64,000 bases of DNA. Source: Pithys albifrons albifrons. Taxonomy: Eukaryota > Chordata > Aves > Passeriformes > Thamnophilidae. The notes under the pieces were generated by a model, which was not told the origin of the DNA, did no database searches, and worked only from the letters and a program-made list of their open reading frames with translations. The stretch spans positions 34,293,375-34,357,374 of the forward strand of contig NC_092497.1 in NCBI RefSeq assembly GCF_047495875.1, given 5' to 3'. A program made the translations under genes and the position numbers. This document shows, one piece after another, positions 11,191-26,600 of this stretch (position 1 is its first letter; the number at the start of each line of letters is the position of its first letter).

Positions 11191-14100
11191 TAACATTTTC
11201 TTTCAGATGAAGTTAAACAGGAAGTGCTTGACAAAATCATATATATTGTGCTTCAGCTTCTACTGTGCATTCACTCCCTGGTAGCAGACTAGAACAAGTC
11301 CAAAGTTACACTCTTCTTAAAATATAAAATGTGTACCTTCAGTACCAGCTGTTTCACTCTACTCATCTCTTATGGACTAACACTAGCTGTTGTAGGCATT
11401 GACAAAATTTACCAGCTGCACAAATTTCAAGACTCATACTGAAACAAGTTACTTAGGAAAAAACCCTGTTTCTTATACAAACATGATAGAACTACAAATA
11501 ATAAAACTTATACAAAAAAAAATACCATTCACAAATTCTTTTTAATAAAATGTTGATTCCATTCTCTTCTTCCTTCTGATTTTGCTCATTCAAAGGTCTC
11601 TGTAAATTCTTCCATAGTACAGATTTTTTCAGCTTTTGGACCATGCAGACTTCTGTATACATTGAAATTATAAGGAAGAATTGGACATTTTCAGCTCTGT
11701 CACAACAGTGCGTGCTGCCCATCTATCTACAACTGAAAGTCATTAGCATCTGAAAGTCTTGACCCAACAAGCATAAACTAGTGACTAACTAGCACAGACT
11801 AGTAACTATAACTTTGTTATACTCTAAGGAGTAAAGAATTGATTCTTTTTTTTTTTAATCATGAAATCTGTTATGCTCTATAATTACCTTCTGCGGAAAG
11901 TATGGGCGCATGCTCTGAAATTCAGGTAATAGGTGTGTATCTGATGGCAAGAGTCCTGCCGAGTCATCTTATATTGCATGCATTCTGGCAGAAACTAAGA
12001 ACTGTCTTTGCAAGAGCTTTGTTAATTCACCTTCCAGTCACTAGTAGAGCAGTACGGATGCCGACGCTTGCATTGCATGTACTTCACTTCTGACAACAGG
12101 GGTTAGAGATTGCTCTTAAAGGTTGTCATGCTCTTTTTTAACATCAAAAAGAAAAGCTTATTTAAGGTCTTGCTCCCTTTATCCACTCTTTATTACAGTA
12201 GGCGGTGTCAGTCTATTTCAACTAACTTTGGCCCTTGAGACAGCTGAATGAAAAGAAGACGACAATATGAAGATAACTTCTAATCATAAAATGTACATGG
12301 ATGATTTTGCCAGTCATTGATTTACAGATCTCTAATACTTGGAAGCCTTTGGGGATCCCCTCTGAAACAGTTCCCACAATACATTAGTTGGGAATGAGCT
12401 ATTTCTGTTAAAAGAGCTGTCAGTTTGATAGAGGGAAAACTGACATTGTATACATAATGAAGATACAAACTGTTTTGCCACAAAATTATAGAACTTTCAA
12501 AATATTCTACACTTTTTTGAATCTTAACTCTAAGGAATGCTTTTATATGCTTTGTTGGTGTTAGATAATTTTGAATTGTTTTGAGATAGGGTTATTTGCA
12601 TTTTGTGGTAACCCTTTTTTTCTATTTTTTGTTCCACTTTTGGAACAGCGTCATTCAAACAAATGTTCCTTCAAGCCTTTTCTTTGGTGGCTGACTTGGG
12701 CCTTTAAAATGAGGAAAAATTTGGTTCAAACTTCTTCTGTTTTACAGTTATTTCTCTTTCTCCCTTTGTCTTTTTTTTTCCTTCTCCATGGAACCACTGT
12801 GTCAAGTAAGGCATATTTTGCTTCTGCACTTTCCCTGCTGTTGCCAGCACCTATGGGTCACTTACTTCTTCACTCCAGGCTATTTTAGGACCTTGCTTCT
12901 CTATGACTTTTTTAATCCTGAGCAGCGTGGGTAAACTCAGTCACTTGGTTTGTGGATGTAGGGAGGAGAAAACCTGACCGCATAAGACTGAAAAGCCAAG
13001 CTAAGAATAGAAAGAACTTGTTTGACTTGCTTTACTTTCCAATCACTGTCAGGACTGAGTCTGAAATGAATGGAAAATGTATAATAGGACAATTCAAGAG
13101 TTTTCAAGAAAATCTGGCAATAACTCACATACCAGCTCTAGATCTATTCGTGTGCTTTCTGCTTCATTCCCTTAAGGAGCTTCATCACTTTTTTGCATTT
13201 GAGGCTCTGGAGACTAGAAATATGCTGATAAATACTGAATTTCTCACAGAAATGCAGAGCATCTTACATCTTACCTGCGCAATGACCAGGTCGAGGCAAA
13301 AAATTTTTTTTTGGTTACAGACCCCTGCTGGACACTGATGTAAAATTAATGGTGATTGACTTCATATATTCTGAATTTTACTGAGGTTATGATAGTGACT
13401 GCTGTACCTTATTCTGAGCTTAAAAATTGGTTTTAGAATTAACAGAATCTGAGGATTTGTTGAGAAATATATAAATGTAAGAGAAAGTCACTCTGGTGAC
13501 AGATTCTGGGACTAAGTTCCTGTGAAATAGTTAGATCAAAAGGTTAGTCACACAGTCAACTGAAAGGGTTGTCTCAAACAAATACATACACAGCTAAATA
13601 TATCCTTTGAGAACATATAAAAATAAAATTGAAAATTAAGGTGCAGTTTCTAAGCCTCTGGAAAAGGGGGATCAGTAGTACTGGTATTTTGGATGAATGG
13701 TTCAAGTCTAGACAACACCTGAAAAATTAACTCTTAGAATAAACTGAAGTGCTCAGCTGAGGCACACATCAGCCTCCTGAAACAGAGAAATTGGAGTTAG
13801 CGGGATGGAAAAAAGGCAGACACAAAATTACATTTGTTCTCTGGCAATGCATGTGAATGAAGTTTCCTACCACCTTGGCCCTGAATGTTTTGTTTAGGTG
13901 GCAGTAATGCATTCAGGGATGCTCTTTGCTTCTTTCAGTAACTCTGCCAGAAATTATCCTGCTTGTATTTGTTCCTGTAGGCATTTCACCAAAAGGTAAG
14001 TGAGACCAAGCCCAGTGCTTACAGTGCATTCACCTAGGAGATGAGTATCCAAAGGCAGCAAACATATGTGTGTCTGAGAATATAAGGTTAAGAAGAACCT

Positions 14101-17100
14101 GATCCCATAACATCCTTGAACTAATAAATTGAAATTTAAACCTTCTAAGGCCAAAGAGGAAATTGAAGTTGAAAGTTCATTTAGAGGGATGAAATGGCTT
14201 TACCACTATAGTTCTTTCTGAACATCTTTTGCATCTTGATTATATTTGACAAAATCTGACCAAATTCCTTAACACATTTTGAATAGCTAGCACGGAGGGT
14301 TGTTGTTTGTTTAGTATAGGTTTTCATTTGTTTGTTTTAATTGCTAAATTGTTTACTGTATTTCAAGACTGGATGTCAATGATTGATGTGTTTCAATCCT
14401 TGCATTACTGAGGTTAATGGACTACCAACCTCCTTGAAAGCACATTTTGATTTGAAAATAAAGATCTCTTAATGAGGATGTTTTTTACTCAAGGGTTGAA
14501 CTTCTTCCTGGTTTCAGACATTTTGTACCAATAACAAAACATTGAAGGAAGTTTGTGCTGAACTCCATACAAAGATGCTCAATATTTTGTGTATGTGTAG
14601 TCAAAGACTTCAGAATTTGATTATTCCATATTTCCATCTGCAAATAACCAAAGTCCAGAAAGCCAAATGCAGAGGACATGAAACTGGAACAGAAAACAAA
14701 TTAGACAGCTGAGCAAATGAAATAGTAAAAGAAAAAGCTAGATGGAAAAATCAATGTTATGAAAGGGAACTTTATGGAGAGGCATTAAGAAGTAACATAA
14801 ACAAGAAAATCTCCAGAAAGAAAGATTTCCCAACATTTTTTAAATTTGTTTGGGGGGTTTTGGTTTTGGCTTTTTTTTTTTCAATAGAAAAGTTTGGCAA
14901 AGCAGAAGTGAAAAGGGAAACAGTGAAGTGACAAACTGATGGCAATCATAATGATATCTTTCTCTCTCCCTCCTATTCTCTGCTTTTGGTAAGTTGGAAT
15001 GACTCAAGCAAAAGGATTGTGTAGCATCATGTAAAACCTATCATGAAAAAATGAGAAAGATGAGAGGGAAAAGAAATTACATAAATTGCTTTTAGATGGC
15101 TTTTTGTTGTTTTGTAATTTTTTTTTATTTTTTAAGATAGCATGATTCCAGATTTTTTTATTTTTAGAAAGACCATTAAAATTATCATTTCATCTCATGA
15201 TTCATCATCACCAGCTGATCCAACTGCTTTTACATGTGTCACCTCCTCCTATTACAATTTGAATAAAACACTAAGTGTAGACTTTGATAAAACAGAGCGA
15301 GATAACAAAATTTAGAAGTTTGCTTGCTAGCTCCATGGTTGTTTCCAAGCATCATTGCCTGCAGAGCAGCAGCTGGATATTTGTTGTGCTGAATCAAGTT
15401 TAATGAGAATAGAAATCATATGTACTGCTCTGGAAATTGCACTGGGAACACCCTTCAGACATTCTCAGTGCAGTAATATCTTTCACAAGGAAGAAAATTG
15501 AATCTGTCAGTTCTGCTTACATACATATGAAAAAAGGATTTAATTGTTGCTTGAATAGATTAACATTGTACTTAAGTCCTTACATGCACAGCATTTCAGG
15601 TTATCCGTTCTCTAAAAGAAGAATTTGCACTTGGCAGTAGAATGTGTTAATACCCACATAACATTCACTCTCCCTTTTGTGGTCTTTTACTATTCAGCTG
15701 ATGTACATTTTGGCAAAGTATTTTTATGGAACAATATTTTGTGAAGGGCTACATTCCATTTAGTTCACAGGTTATACTATTAAATGTTTATAACTTTATG
15801 GAAACTTCTGTTAGGTGTTGGTGCCCTGAAGGAATGCTTATGTATGGTAATATTGATGGTATAAAAATACTGCTTGTTAAATTCAAACCAAGTCTGTTCT
15901 GCCTGTAGTTCAGCCATTAATTACAGTATTTCATGCACCAGAGATAACACTGCCATCACAAAAACTCTTTCAAATCATCTGCTGTGAACTCTAATTTCTA
16001 AAGAAATTGTAACTGTTAGGTGGGTGCTTAAGGAAACAGAAGACAGATTTTTTTTGCCTTCTAGTAATGTGTTGTTGTAAAGATGTGCCTGTGACAGGAT
16101 TAATTTTAGTTTTCAGCTTATAATTATTTTATGAAAAATGTGCTTGGGTTGAAAACAGACTGAAACAGTTCTACTGATGACATTCTTTATGAAGCTGAAC
16201 TAAGATAATTCATGACGTATCTGAAATAAGAGATCAATTTTACGAATTCAGTGAAACGTCAACAGATCTTCACTTTGCCATACAAAACTCTCATACTGGA
16301 AAGTTCACAGATGTCTGCTTCATGATAGAAACATCTGCAGAGAGACAGCTATCCACAGTCCTATTTTGTAAAGTTCGTGTTCTGTGCTTATACTTTTAAT
16401 TTTAGAGAATGAACAATAGCAAAGGACTAACATAGAAAGAACAGTGTCACTAGAAGAAACTAGTTCTTTTAGCTCCAGGCAGAAAGCACTTCAACAGAGG
16501 CAATTGTTTTAACCACATGTCATATTTAATTAATGGCTTCAGTTGTGCTGAATAATGACTGGATAATGACTATTCATGAGAAATAAGTTTAAAGTATTTT
16601 CAGAGGACAGAGAAATGGGAGGAAATAGTTTTAAACCTTAAGGAGATATTGCACCTGAGGATAAAATTATAAAACTTCAAAAATATTAGCTTTGAGTAAC
16701 TAAGAATGTGAGATAGGAAGGGAACATAATTAAGGAAAGTCAAGTGTAGGAAAGTCATCAAGGGAAATACATGTTTTGCACATTATCCCTGACTTCTCTG
16801 TTGCTGTCTTTTGTAACAGCACTGTGAGGCAATACTCATGGAGCTTTATTTGCTGTTATCTTGTACCCATGTCTCTTCATTTGAGTACAAAAGTGGAAAG
16901 AAAAGCATTACAAACTCAGATCATCAACATCTTGTACTAGCTTTCCACTTGTAAAAGTAACTACATGAAATGTTAGACAACTGATTAATTTCCTCTTTGT
17001 TTTTGAAAGGGTAGTCTGCTCTACTAACAGGGCAGAAGGAGGAAAAGAGGAAGTTTTTGTCTGTTTTGGACAAGGATCTCTCCGTGAAGTCATGTTCAAC

Positions 17101-18067
17101 ACGTTCTACTTAAATGCAGAATCTAGGAAAAAAAAGTAATTCATCTTTCTTATCTCTAGAGCCTTTCTTTTATTTTGATGAAGTCTTTTGCAGTGGGCTA
17201 GAGGGAAGAGAAAACCCAGGAAAGATGAATTTTCCAAGTCTGGCAAGTGACAAGAACATTGCATTTTGTGCCTTAGCACTGGTGGAAAATCCCTGTGCTC
17301 CTCTTCATGTGTGGGAAGCAAGTGAATTACTAGCAGTGTATTTTTTACAAACCAACAAACACTGCAGTTTCTTGGGAGTGAAGGGAACACAGTGTGACCT
17401 GCTCTGTCACATTTCTGTGCCACATTTTCCCATAATTACCCTGTCTTGCCAGCAGAACAAGAGGTTCTCTTTATTTAAGGATGCTGTGGGTAAGAATGAG
17501 AGCAAGACCTGTTTACATGCCTAAGTCTCTATAATGCCCCTCGGGAAGTATATCTTGGAATAGTAAAAAAACAGGGAGGATGGAAGCAGTCTCCAATATT
17601 TTCTTTAACTGATCAAATGAAAGGACATCAGATGTTTAGTATTTATTCTGAAAACTGACTTTCTTTGCTTCCTTTCTGAGATTTGATTACAATTTTGTTA
17701 AAGGAGATTTATCTACTGGACTAGATTGCAGAGTGAAGACTTGCCAGTGTTATATTACAGGCACACGTACAAAGGAAATAGGACAATGATGAACTCAAGA
17801 ATTTTGTTTTCCAGAAATGCTGCATTGCAAGCTAAAACAGTGATTTTTTTTTCACACTGTGAAGCTGTACCAATGTGATTTTTTTAACTTTGTTAAAATT
17901 GACAAACGTCAAGTTACTGTTTGTAAGAATGGGAATTTCTATAATTACTGATACAGACTCACCACGTGAAAGGTTGTTATTTTTCCTATCCATAGTAATC
18001 TGCCTGTCATACAACTGCAAAACGTGGCAACCACTAGTGTCTCAAACTCTTGGCTATCCAAATTTGA
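11191..18067. other. Unannotated AT-rich DNA, about 6.9 kb
   Basis: No convincing exon, RNA gene or repeat family. Open frames are all below about 160 codons, show no protein motif and often lie antisense to one another. A T/G-rich low-complexity patch lies near 14838-14882. Possibly ordinary intergenic or intronic sequence. Confidence 0.5.
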
Positions 18068-18675
18068 AACATGCTAAATCCCTGTCCTGTATCAAAAATA
18101 GCATGGCTAGCAGGACCAGGGAAGTGATCCTTCCCCTGTATTTTGCATTGATGAGGCCACACCTTGAGTATTGTGTTCAGTTCTGGGCCCATCAGTTCAG
18201 GAAAGATATTGAGGGGCTGGACTGGGTCCAGAGAAGAGCAACAAGGCTGGTGAAGAGACTGGAGCACAAGTCCAATGGGGAGAGGCTGAGGGAGCTGGGG
18301 TTGTTTCATCTGGAGAAGAGGAGGCTCAGAGGTGACCTCATCACTGTCTAGAACTACCTGAAGGGAAGTTGTAGCCAGGTGGGGGTTGGTCTCTTCTCCC
18401 AGGCACCCAGCAACAGGACAAGGGGGCACGGGCTCAAGCTTTGCCAGGGGAAATTTAAGTTGGAGATCAGAAAAAAATTCTTTCCAGAGAGAGTAATCAG
18501 GCATTGGAATGGGCTGCCCAGAGAGGTGGTAGATTCACTATCCCTGGAGGTTTTTAAACTGAGATTGGCCGTGGCACTGAGTGCCATGATCTAGTAAATG
18601 GACTGGAGTTGGACCAAGGGTTGGACTCAATGATCTCGGAGGTCTTTTCCAACCCAATTGATTCTATGATTCTAT
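18068..18675 (+). mobile_element. CR1 LINE 3' fragment
   Basis: Plus-strand CR1 with the C-terminal ORF2 region ([21 protein letters not shown] is readable near 18220-18290), the 3' untranslated segment and the terminal ATTCTATGATTCTAT tail. It is truncated at the 5' end near 18068. An in-frame TAG near 18349 and frame changes make it non-coding. It belongs to the same broad subfamily as the two long copies near the window start. Confidence 0.93.
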
Positions 18676-19968
18676 ACCTATATTCTATATATATATTTGA
18701 GATAACACAAGCATCCAAAAGCTTTTTAAAGGTGTATAACTCACTGTGTAAAGAAATAATGATTCAGTCTGTATTTTCCAAGCTCAGCAGTGGGACTGCA
18801 GTCTCCCTAGCCTTTCTAGTCATCTGTCTACTTAGAGAGGCCTTGCTTGTTGCCTTAAACATCCCATGCCAACTTCAGTTATGGCTGCACTTGCGCTTTC
18901 CTAACTTCATCTCTAGATGCTCAGATGATGTCTCTGCATTCCTTCCAGGCTGTGTCCATACACTTTAAATGGCTGTTTCCCCTTCCCTGTTCTTTATTTG
19001 TCTGTATGGGGACTATCAAGAGCAACACAAATCTACTTAAACCACAGCCTCTTTGTGACATGAAGACTGACACAGACACCCACTCCCTGATGTTGTTGTA
19101 AATTTTCTTTTATAAGCAATAAATAGATAGCACTTTTTATGGTGCAGAAGTGTATATGGAGTTTATGATAGGAAAATACAGTAACAGAAGGCTCTAACCA
19201 GAAGGGGTAAAATGGTAGCCATAAAATGTCCTTTAAATGACAAATTATGCTCTGATGTTTCTTTCATCAAATTGTGTAAGAAAGGTAACTCTCGAAGTGC
19301 TTGTGCTCGACTTAATAGTCAGCTCTAGGAGCAGATGGTATTTACCTTTAATGTAAAAAACATGTGCTTGGAGCATAGTCAGTTCAGGGATCTGGTCATA
19401 ATTACTTAGGCAATTTTTTGTGGAAAAATAGAAGTAGTTCTAGAGCATTTAAAAAAGAAGTTCCACAAAAAAATGAGATGCACTTATGTACACACATGTC
19501 TTGCCACAGACAAGAGAGCCATTTACAGCCAATTGTAAACTCCTTTGCAGGAGTTCCTTTTATGTGCAGTCCTAGTCACAGCACAAGACTGCATGGGGTT
19601 TAGATGAGGTCTGATTTACTCATCTTGACAGGCGAACCCCATTTACTCACAAATTTTAGTCAGCCTCTCTACTGACTCTTCCCATGTGCTGCTCTTTTTG
19701 GCTCACTTATTAGGAAATATTTCTGGCCTGCAACAAGCATCATTCTTCTAGACTGACTCTTCACTGAGTGGCCTTTTCAAAGCAAAAAAAAAAGCTACTT
19801 TAGGATGGAAGTTGTAGCAAGCATTATTAGAGATGTGTATTTTGTTAGGTTTAGGAGTGGGGATGCTTTCTATCAGTATGTAAGAGGGTAACCGGGACTT
19901 TTCTGACCCTGTAGATGTAAATAAGACCTTAGGTTTAGCTGCTTGCTGGTTCATATTTCACCACTGAG
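18676..19968. other. Unannotated DNA
   Basis: No gene or known repeat seen. It begins with a short TATA-rich extension of the CR1 tail. Confidence 0.5.
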
Positions 19969-20693
19969 TGTGCTGGTTTACACGTAAGCTGACAGGAGAA
20001 ACGAACCCACTATGAGAGAGATTTTAAGTCAGAGTTACAATTTAATACAACTATTACAATAAATGCAATAGCACAAAGAAAAAATGGTTTTAACTCACAA
20101 AACCCAGAAGTGTAACCCAGCACCCTGGGGCACAAACACAATGGGATTTGTTAGCCCCTGTGCTGAGACACATGTGGTTCCCCTAAGTCCAAAGTAAAGG
20201 AGGTAAAAACCCTGTTGGAGCAGATGACAGTCACAGTCTGGTTGAGAATGGTGGTCTCCTCCTGTCAAGGTTCTGGTCCTCCTCTGGATCCAACAAGTGG
20301 TTCCCCAAATCCCAAAACTGCTGAGATTATATACCCTCAGATCCAGGTGGGATTGCCCACTACCTCCCTCAGGGTGAGGAATTACACAATGAGTGATTTA
20401 CCTCTGTGAGTCATAAGGTATTTTGGAATCATTGATGGCCCATTAGCAGACACGACCCCTCAGGCTGGGTGTGGAGATGCTAATGACTTCCTGGAAGGGA
20501 GTTATCACAGCTCTTATCTCACAGGTTTCTTTCACACTCAGCCTGCAGCCTGAGGGGTCAGGTGTGCCCTGGGCAGCTGCTTCTAATGGTTCATTGTTAA
20601 CAGTTCTTTGGAAATGGCATAGAGGGTTTAGAATACACAGCTTTGGTCACACCTACACAGTGATAAACTGGTCCCACCTACTGAACTAGGACA
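19969..20693 (-). mobile_element. Old ERVL-type solo LTR
   Basis: Starts TGTGCTGGTTTACACG and ends ACTGAACTAGGACA on the plus strand, the same ends as the LTRs of the intact provirus at 42739-49338, so it reads on the minus strand. Internal blocks such as GGGGCACAAACACAATGGG, GAGACACATGTGG and TTGATGGCCCATTAGCAG also match. It is about 100 bp longer than the young LTRs, with extra sequence near 20470-20530, and is considerably diverged, so it is an older subfamily. I could not find a clear target duplication (CTGAG versus TCTGG). Confidence 0.85.
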
Positions 20694-23600
20694 TCTGGCT
20701 CTTTTTTTTTTTTAGGTTTTTTTTAGGTTTTGTTGTATTTATCATTTTCTAATTTGGTTTTCAGTAAAGTATCAAGTATAAAGGTATGGTGAAATACAAT
20801 TGAAACTTAACCTTCATACAACACTGGAATTCTGGTAGAATTCAACCTGCTGCTGCTTGCTCTTTTCTGCTGTCTTACTTGATGAAAGTTAGTGTCGTTT
20901 TCCTGAAGGCAGTAGGACTGTGAATATGTATACTTTTGGCTCTGACCGAGAAATGCTGATGTTAAATATTTATTCATGGCAGTCTGGTATCTGAAGGGAA
21001 AAGAAAAAAAAAAGAATACTCCCAGAATGAAAAAAAACGTCCCTTGTTATCATCAATAGTTCAGGCTGCCAATTTCAGTGACTGTCAAGGAAATGTCTTT
21101 ATAAACAAGGACTTATGTGAGCAGCCCTACCTGTTACTAATGAACTATGATGCCACAACATGAAATGTCTTTCTGAAGGTCTGACCAGGAAAAAAAACTA
21201 TTTATAAGCAATAAGCTGATTATTGACTTTTCTACAAAAGTTAACAAGTGAGCTAATATAGCTGACAGTAAATGGGTAAGTTCAGGCTGTCAAATGTCAG
21301 CATGGGTATTTTCAGTAATGGAGTGTGCTGCTGCATGCTTCTTTAGTTGCCCTATTCCATACAAGACTGCTGTCAAGGTTTCACCTGTGATGGCATCTCC
21401 TCCTGCTCTTTCTGGGAAGATGAGAGACAATCCAGCATTACCCTGCTACTGATTTCTAGATCAAAAGGACTGAATGAACTTGCTAAAATCTCAGTTATGA
21501 AACTCTGCTTCTTCAGAATAACTGGACACAAAATCTTCTGTTCTTTTATAATTTTCATGCAGATCACTTCAGATAGCTCTCTGGGCACTGTTTTACTTTA
21601 GATAATCAATCTCAGAGCTTTCTGAACTTTCCATCTAAACTTTATGATGCACTGAATTTTTTATCTAAACTAAAGACTAGTTTTAAGGTCTGCTTGATTT
21701 ATTTCTGTACAAGCTGTTGAAACACCTTTAACTTCTATGTACATTTAGTCATGACTCTTTTTCTGTTCTGCTTTTCTGATATCTGTAATACCATGTGGTG
21801 AGTGTGATTTTAGAGGAAGTATGTGAAAAAAGGCTGCTTTTTCACTATGTGTATGGCCTGCTAGACTCATTGGCTCTGTGCTGGTGAACTCATTATCATG
21901 CTGTATATTTCAAGTCTCAAGAATCCCTACCCTACGGAAGAAAACATTGTATGTGATGAATTATTATTCCCTAATATCACTGTGAGGACTATTTTGTTTT
22001 TCAACTTTGGATAAGAGAGTAGAACTAGCTCTAGAACTGAAACAGTACATATTTTGAAGCACCTACAATCCTTTTATATTCCCTTTTTTGTTGTTGTTGT
22101 TCTATTTTAATTTCCCCGTAACCTTTATTCTCCAACCCCAACTCATGTTTTCACATGTGCATAAATGTGGAGGTAAATCTACTGAGTGGCAAGTCTTTAT
22201 GAGATCTTTCTTAATCAACAAAGGTTGGGAAAGAGATTCACATAAAGGAAGCTAATGAGTTTTGTTGCATATTTTTTTTTGGACATGAGTCAGAAGCAAT
22301 TACGTGAGAGATCAGAATATCCCAGAGTGGGAAATTCTGAGTACTAGCAATTTTTACTGAACTTTTCCAGATAAGCTTCCATTTTTTTTCTTAAGCATCT
22401 GAAGATTCTTTTAATCAATAAGCACTTAATTTTTCTTTGTAAAGAATGTAATACTCTAAGGAAGAGAGAGATATGGTGGGAGCAGCAGAACTCCCGCCTG
22501 AGCTCACTTAGTATAAAAAAGTATCTTTAGTTAATAGAGGGTGAGGTTTTTCTCTGCCAGAATTCAATACCATCAGCTAATAATTAGGAAAAAAATGCAC
22601 AATTTTAACTTTTAGGAAAGGACAGTTAGGATAGGTGGTGCTGGATGGTTTGCTTTGGTGGTTTTTGTTTATTTGTTTGGAGTGTACATTTTTTTCTTTG
22701 TTCTTCTTATTTTATGAAGTGGCACGTATAGCAGGTCACATTGCCAAACTTGGAAGTCATTCAGGAAAAGTTTGATGATCTGTGAGGATCTGCAGAACCT
22801 TTTAAAAATACAGTTATGGCTATTGATGGAGAAGCAGATGATTAAAAGCAGAACAATAATAAATGTGCGTTAGGAGGGTAGAAAAAGAATCCTGTCATTA
22901 TCATCAGCAATATTCTGAAATAGCCTTAAAGTAAGAATTGTAGATGTGAAGACTATGCTTCTTTAAGGACATATGCCATTATATAGCCATAGGATTATTT
23001 TATACAATGTCTGTGATGAGTATACAGGGCTTAGAAACAAGAGGATGCTTCAGTCACCACGCCCTGTTCCCCCTTATGGCAGCATTAATCCTAGTGAAAA
23101 TCAGTGCTAACGAGATGTGCAGATTTAAAAGGAATCTACAAATTACACTGTGACTCCTTCAGTCACCAGCTGGTCTTCAAAGCCAGACAGCACTTTTCTA
23201 AATCACTATTTTCCAAGGTGTTCAGGAAAGGGTTAGTTCTTGGAGTAGCTGTTAAAACTATTTTTTCTTTGGCGGGGGGCAGGTGGTGAGGAGAATTTTT
23301 CCTTGTGATCAATATTTGTATAGAAATAGTAGAAATTCAGAATTATGAAGTTGTTTTTGCTGAATGATTTTAGAGATCCGTGCTCTCCAATCCCTTAGGA
23401 ACAATTTGTTTAATTGGATTGAAGGCAACACCAAATGTCTGCAGCTTCTTTTGTGCATAGTCGAGTTCTTGTTACTCAATTACATGCGTTTACACTCTTT
23501 TTATGTTTATTTTCCTTCTTCTGTCCACCATGCACTTGCCCCTCTTATTTCTCTTGGTTTTTTTTCCAAAAGCTTCTACTTGGAATTGCTTTTGCAGATC

Positions 23601-26600
23601 CATTTGCTTTTGCAAAATCCATTTCTTTCACTGTTCATTTTCTTCAGTTCATTTGTATGTCTTCATGGTAGGTCACGGTTTTAACAGTACAAACTAGGCA
23701 GACTGTTTAATCAAATTTCAGTCTTAAAGCTGAGAAATATTCAGCCATGAGTATTGTACTTATTCCATCTACAGTTTTAGTGAATGTCTCCCACTAAAAG
23801 CTCTGATGACAAGGCAAGTAGAAGCCAAGTAGAAGCAAGAGCACTAACTTTCTGGGGCTTGAAGGTTTGAGTCTTGCCTTGGTTCCAGCTGTTGGCTGCA
23901 GTGTTTCCATGGATGGCTCATCACAATTTTTTTCTCTTTTAATGAATAAGTATTTCTCATTGCAAAGTGCATAAATTTGGACTGGAAATAGGAAGTCTAA
24001 TACGTAAGTTTTCCTTACATATCTATAAAAATCTTGTGTTGTAGTCATGTTTTGTTTTTATAAGAACTTGAACAGAAAAAAATCATATCATATGCTTAGC
24101 TTTGAAAAAAAGGTTTTGCTTTCGAGAATTGTCCTCTTCATTGATTCTTTGTGATCCAGGTTTTGCATTTATACCATAGTAAGAGATACTTGAAGTCTTT
24201 CACAACATACATGAGTACTCTGTTGTTTATTATTCTTTAACATCTTTTTTTCTTGAAGTTGCATCTTTTCTAAGGCTTTTGCTGCACCATTCTTCATATA
24301 GCAAATGTTATCAGACTAGAGAGTTAGAAATCTAAATAATCTGTGACATTACCAGGGTATTACATCATCCTGTTTAGCCCTGCTCCTTTTGTATTTTTTA
24401 CATTCCTGTCCTCTTCTGCTTCTTGTGTGCATGCGTGGGCTATATTCTTAGAGTGCAGTTTAAATATATCTTCCTTATTCATAGGGCTTTTTGTAGTTTG
24501 CTGGTCTCATGTAAAGTTTATATAGTACCAATATCTAGCCATAAAATAATTAGTGGGAGTAAATGCAGAAGATAATTTCAGAAAGAACAGTTTTATCTTC
24601 TATTTCTTACAGTGAGTTCTGCTTTTATTCCACTCCACCCATTTAGCAAAGAGAAAATTATTCTTATCTCTAATGGAATTGTCTAGGACTTTATTTAAAT
24701 AAGTGTACATTTTTAAAAGACTCATTTACAGACATTCATAACAATAAGCATACACTACAGGTAATTCTTTGAAAAAATCAAAGAAGATATTAGTTATGTG
24801 GATTCTAAAAGTTAATTCAAAATTATAAAAACAGAGGGTCAAGAAATAGTGCTTGTATCTCATGAGATCTAGCTAAGATCTTTTAAAGAATATATGCTAT
24901 CTCACCATTATGATTTTGGCCAGGATAGTGTTAATTGTCTTGCTAGTAGCTGGTTCAGTGATGTGGTTTTAATTTAGTATGATAATAATATTGATAACAC
25001 ACAGATATTCTAGTTGCTGCCAAGAAGTGCTTACCCTAAATCAAGGACTTTTCAGTTTTCCATGCTCTGCCAGTGTGTTGGTGCACAAAAAGCTGAGAGG
25101 GAGCATTGCCAGGACAGCAGACCTGAAAAGACCAAAGAAATATTCCATGCCATAGAACATCATGCCCAGCATATAAACTGGGAGTATTGGCTGGGAGCTG
25201 CAGGTCATAAAAGGTCTGTGTCAGGCATTTTCTCATATTCCATGAGAATTGGCTTCAGGTGACACCCTTTCTAAAGCACGCTCACTTTTTCACTTTGTTT
25301 CCTGCAGTCTCACTTTACGGTCCAATATTCTAAAGATCCTATTTACTTTGGTTGTAGGTCTCACTGGTTGTCCCTGTTTTAATTCTAAGAGTAGATTGAG
25401 GTACCATTAAAAACATCTAAATAATTTGCATGCACTAACAATGTATAACCCATGCAGGCACAGTAGGGAGAACTAATTTAAATCTTGGACAATAGGCTGC
25501 TTTCTGATTTTATATAATAAAATGATCCATTGTCTCCTAGTAATTCTTGTATCAAAGGTAGGAGACAAGTTTGCATTTTAGATTATTTTGAAGGGCAGAC
25601 TTCCATTTTTTGAAGCTCATAAACAAAACTGCAGTTTTGTCTGAATTTTCACAAAGGGCACTACACAATAAGAATCTCTTTCACCTTCTGCTTCTACACT
25701 GTATTTCTATGGCAATATTGGTAATTAATTACATACAGTGGAAAAACAGACAGGGAAGACATTAAGGGGTTTATGCAGTTTCTTTTTAAATTGTACTGTT
25801 ACTGAGCTAGTAACACTGCAATTAAATGTAATTTGAAGAGTTCACCACATTGTAAATTTTGATCAAGGCCTTTAGAGACTTCTTTGTGACAAATTGTTCC
25901 TTATTCAATTGATTGTGCTTTTAACCAAGCATTCTTGTGTCCTGTTCTGTTAGTACATGAAAAAGCATTGTAAAGGGTTGTAAAATATTATGAAAGAAGG
26001 CAATTTCCTTTTACTTTTTTTAACTTTGACATCTAGTGTCTAGACTTATTAGCAGACCTACCATTCCCATCCCAGCCCCTGCATGCTGTTTGTGGCTAAA
26101 TGCCAGGATGAGATGTAGTGCTCTTAGGGAGCTAACAATACCAGAAATGGGATTTTGACCTTGCTGAAGCAGGAGTCTCAACTAGGGCACCAACTTGTTG
26201 AAAGCTAAGACTTAATGGGAGATCTTTGTGTGGATTTTGCATGGGGTTTTGATAAGCAAAAACACCGCAAAAAATAACTGCTAAGAGAAATTTTTGTATT
26301 CTAATAGCAGCAAGATATTTATTGACAACATTGGAGGCAAGCCAGTTCATACTCAGCAAAAACTTACCTCACTTGTTTGTGTAAAATAAGCCATTTATAG
26401 TCTTAAGTTCATAGTTAACACCTTCTAATTTCCATATTAATGACTGGACAAAATCTTGGGCAGAGCTTTCCTTTTGGCTTTGAGTTTGGGTATTGGTCTC
26501 TTGACTTCATCCCTCGGGGTTGTCTTGAAGCTTCATCACTGTTGGACTTCTGCCTTGTATTTTTTCAGTGACATGACCTGTCAAACTTGTAAAACCTTGG

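Noticed and set aside
12571..12888. 105-codon hydrophobic frame
   Set aside because: Its Phe/Leu richness comes from T-rich DNA. No signal or motif, no gene context.
17875..18351. 158-codon plus-strand frame
   Set aside because: Only the second half is coding-like and that is CR1. The first half is chance upstream sequence.
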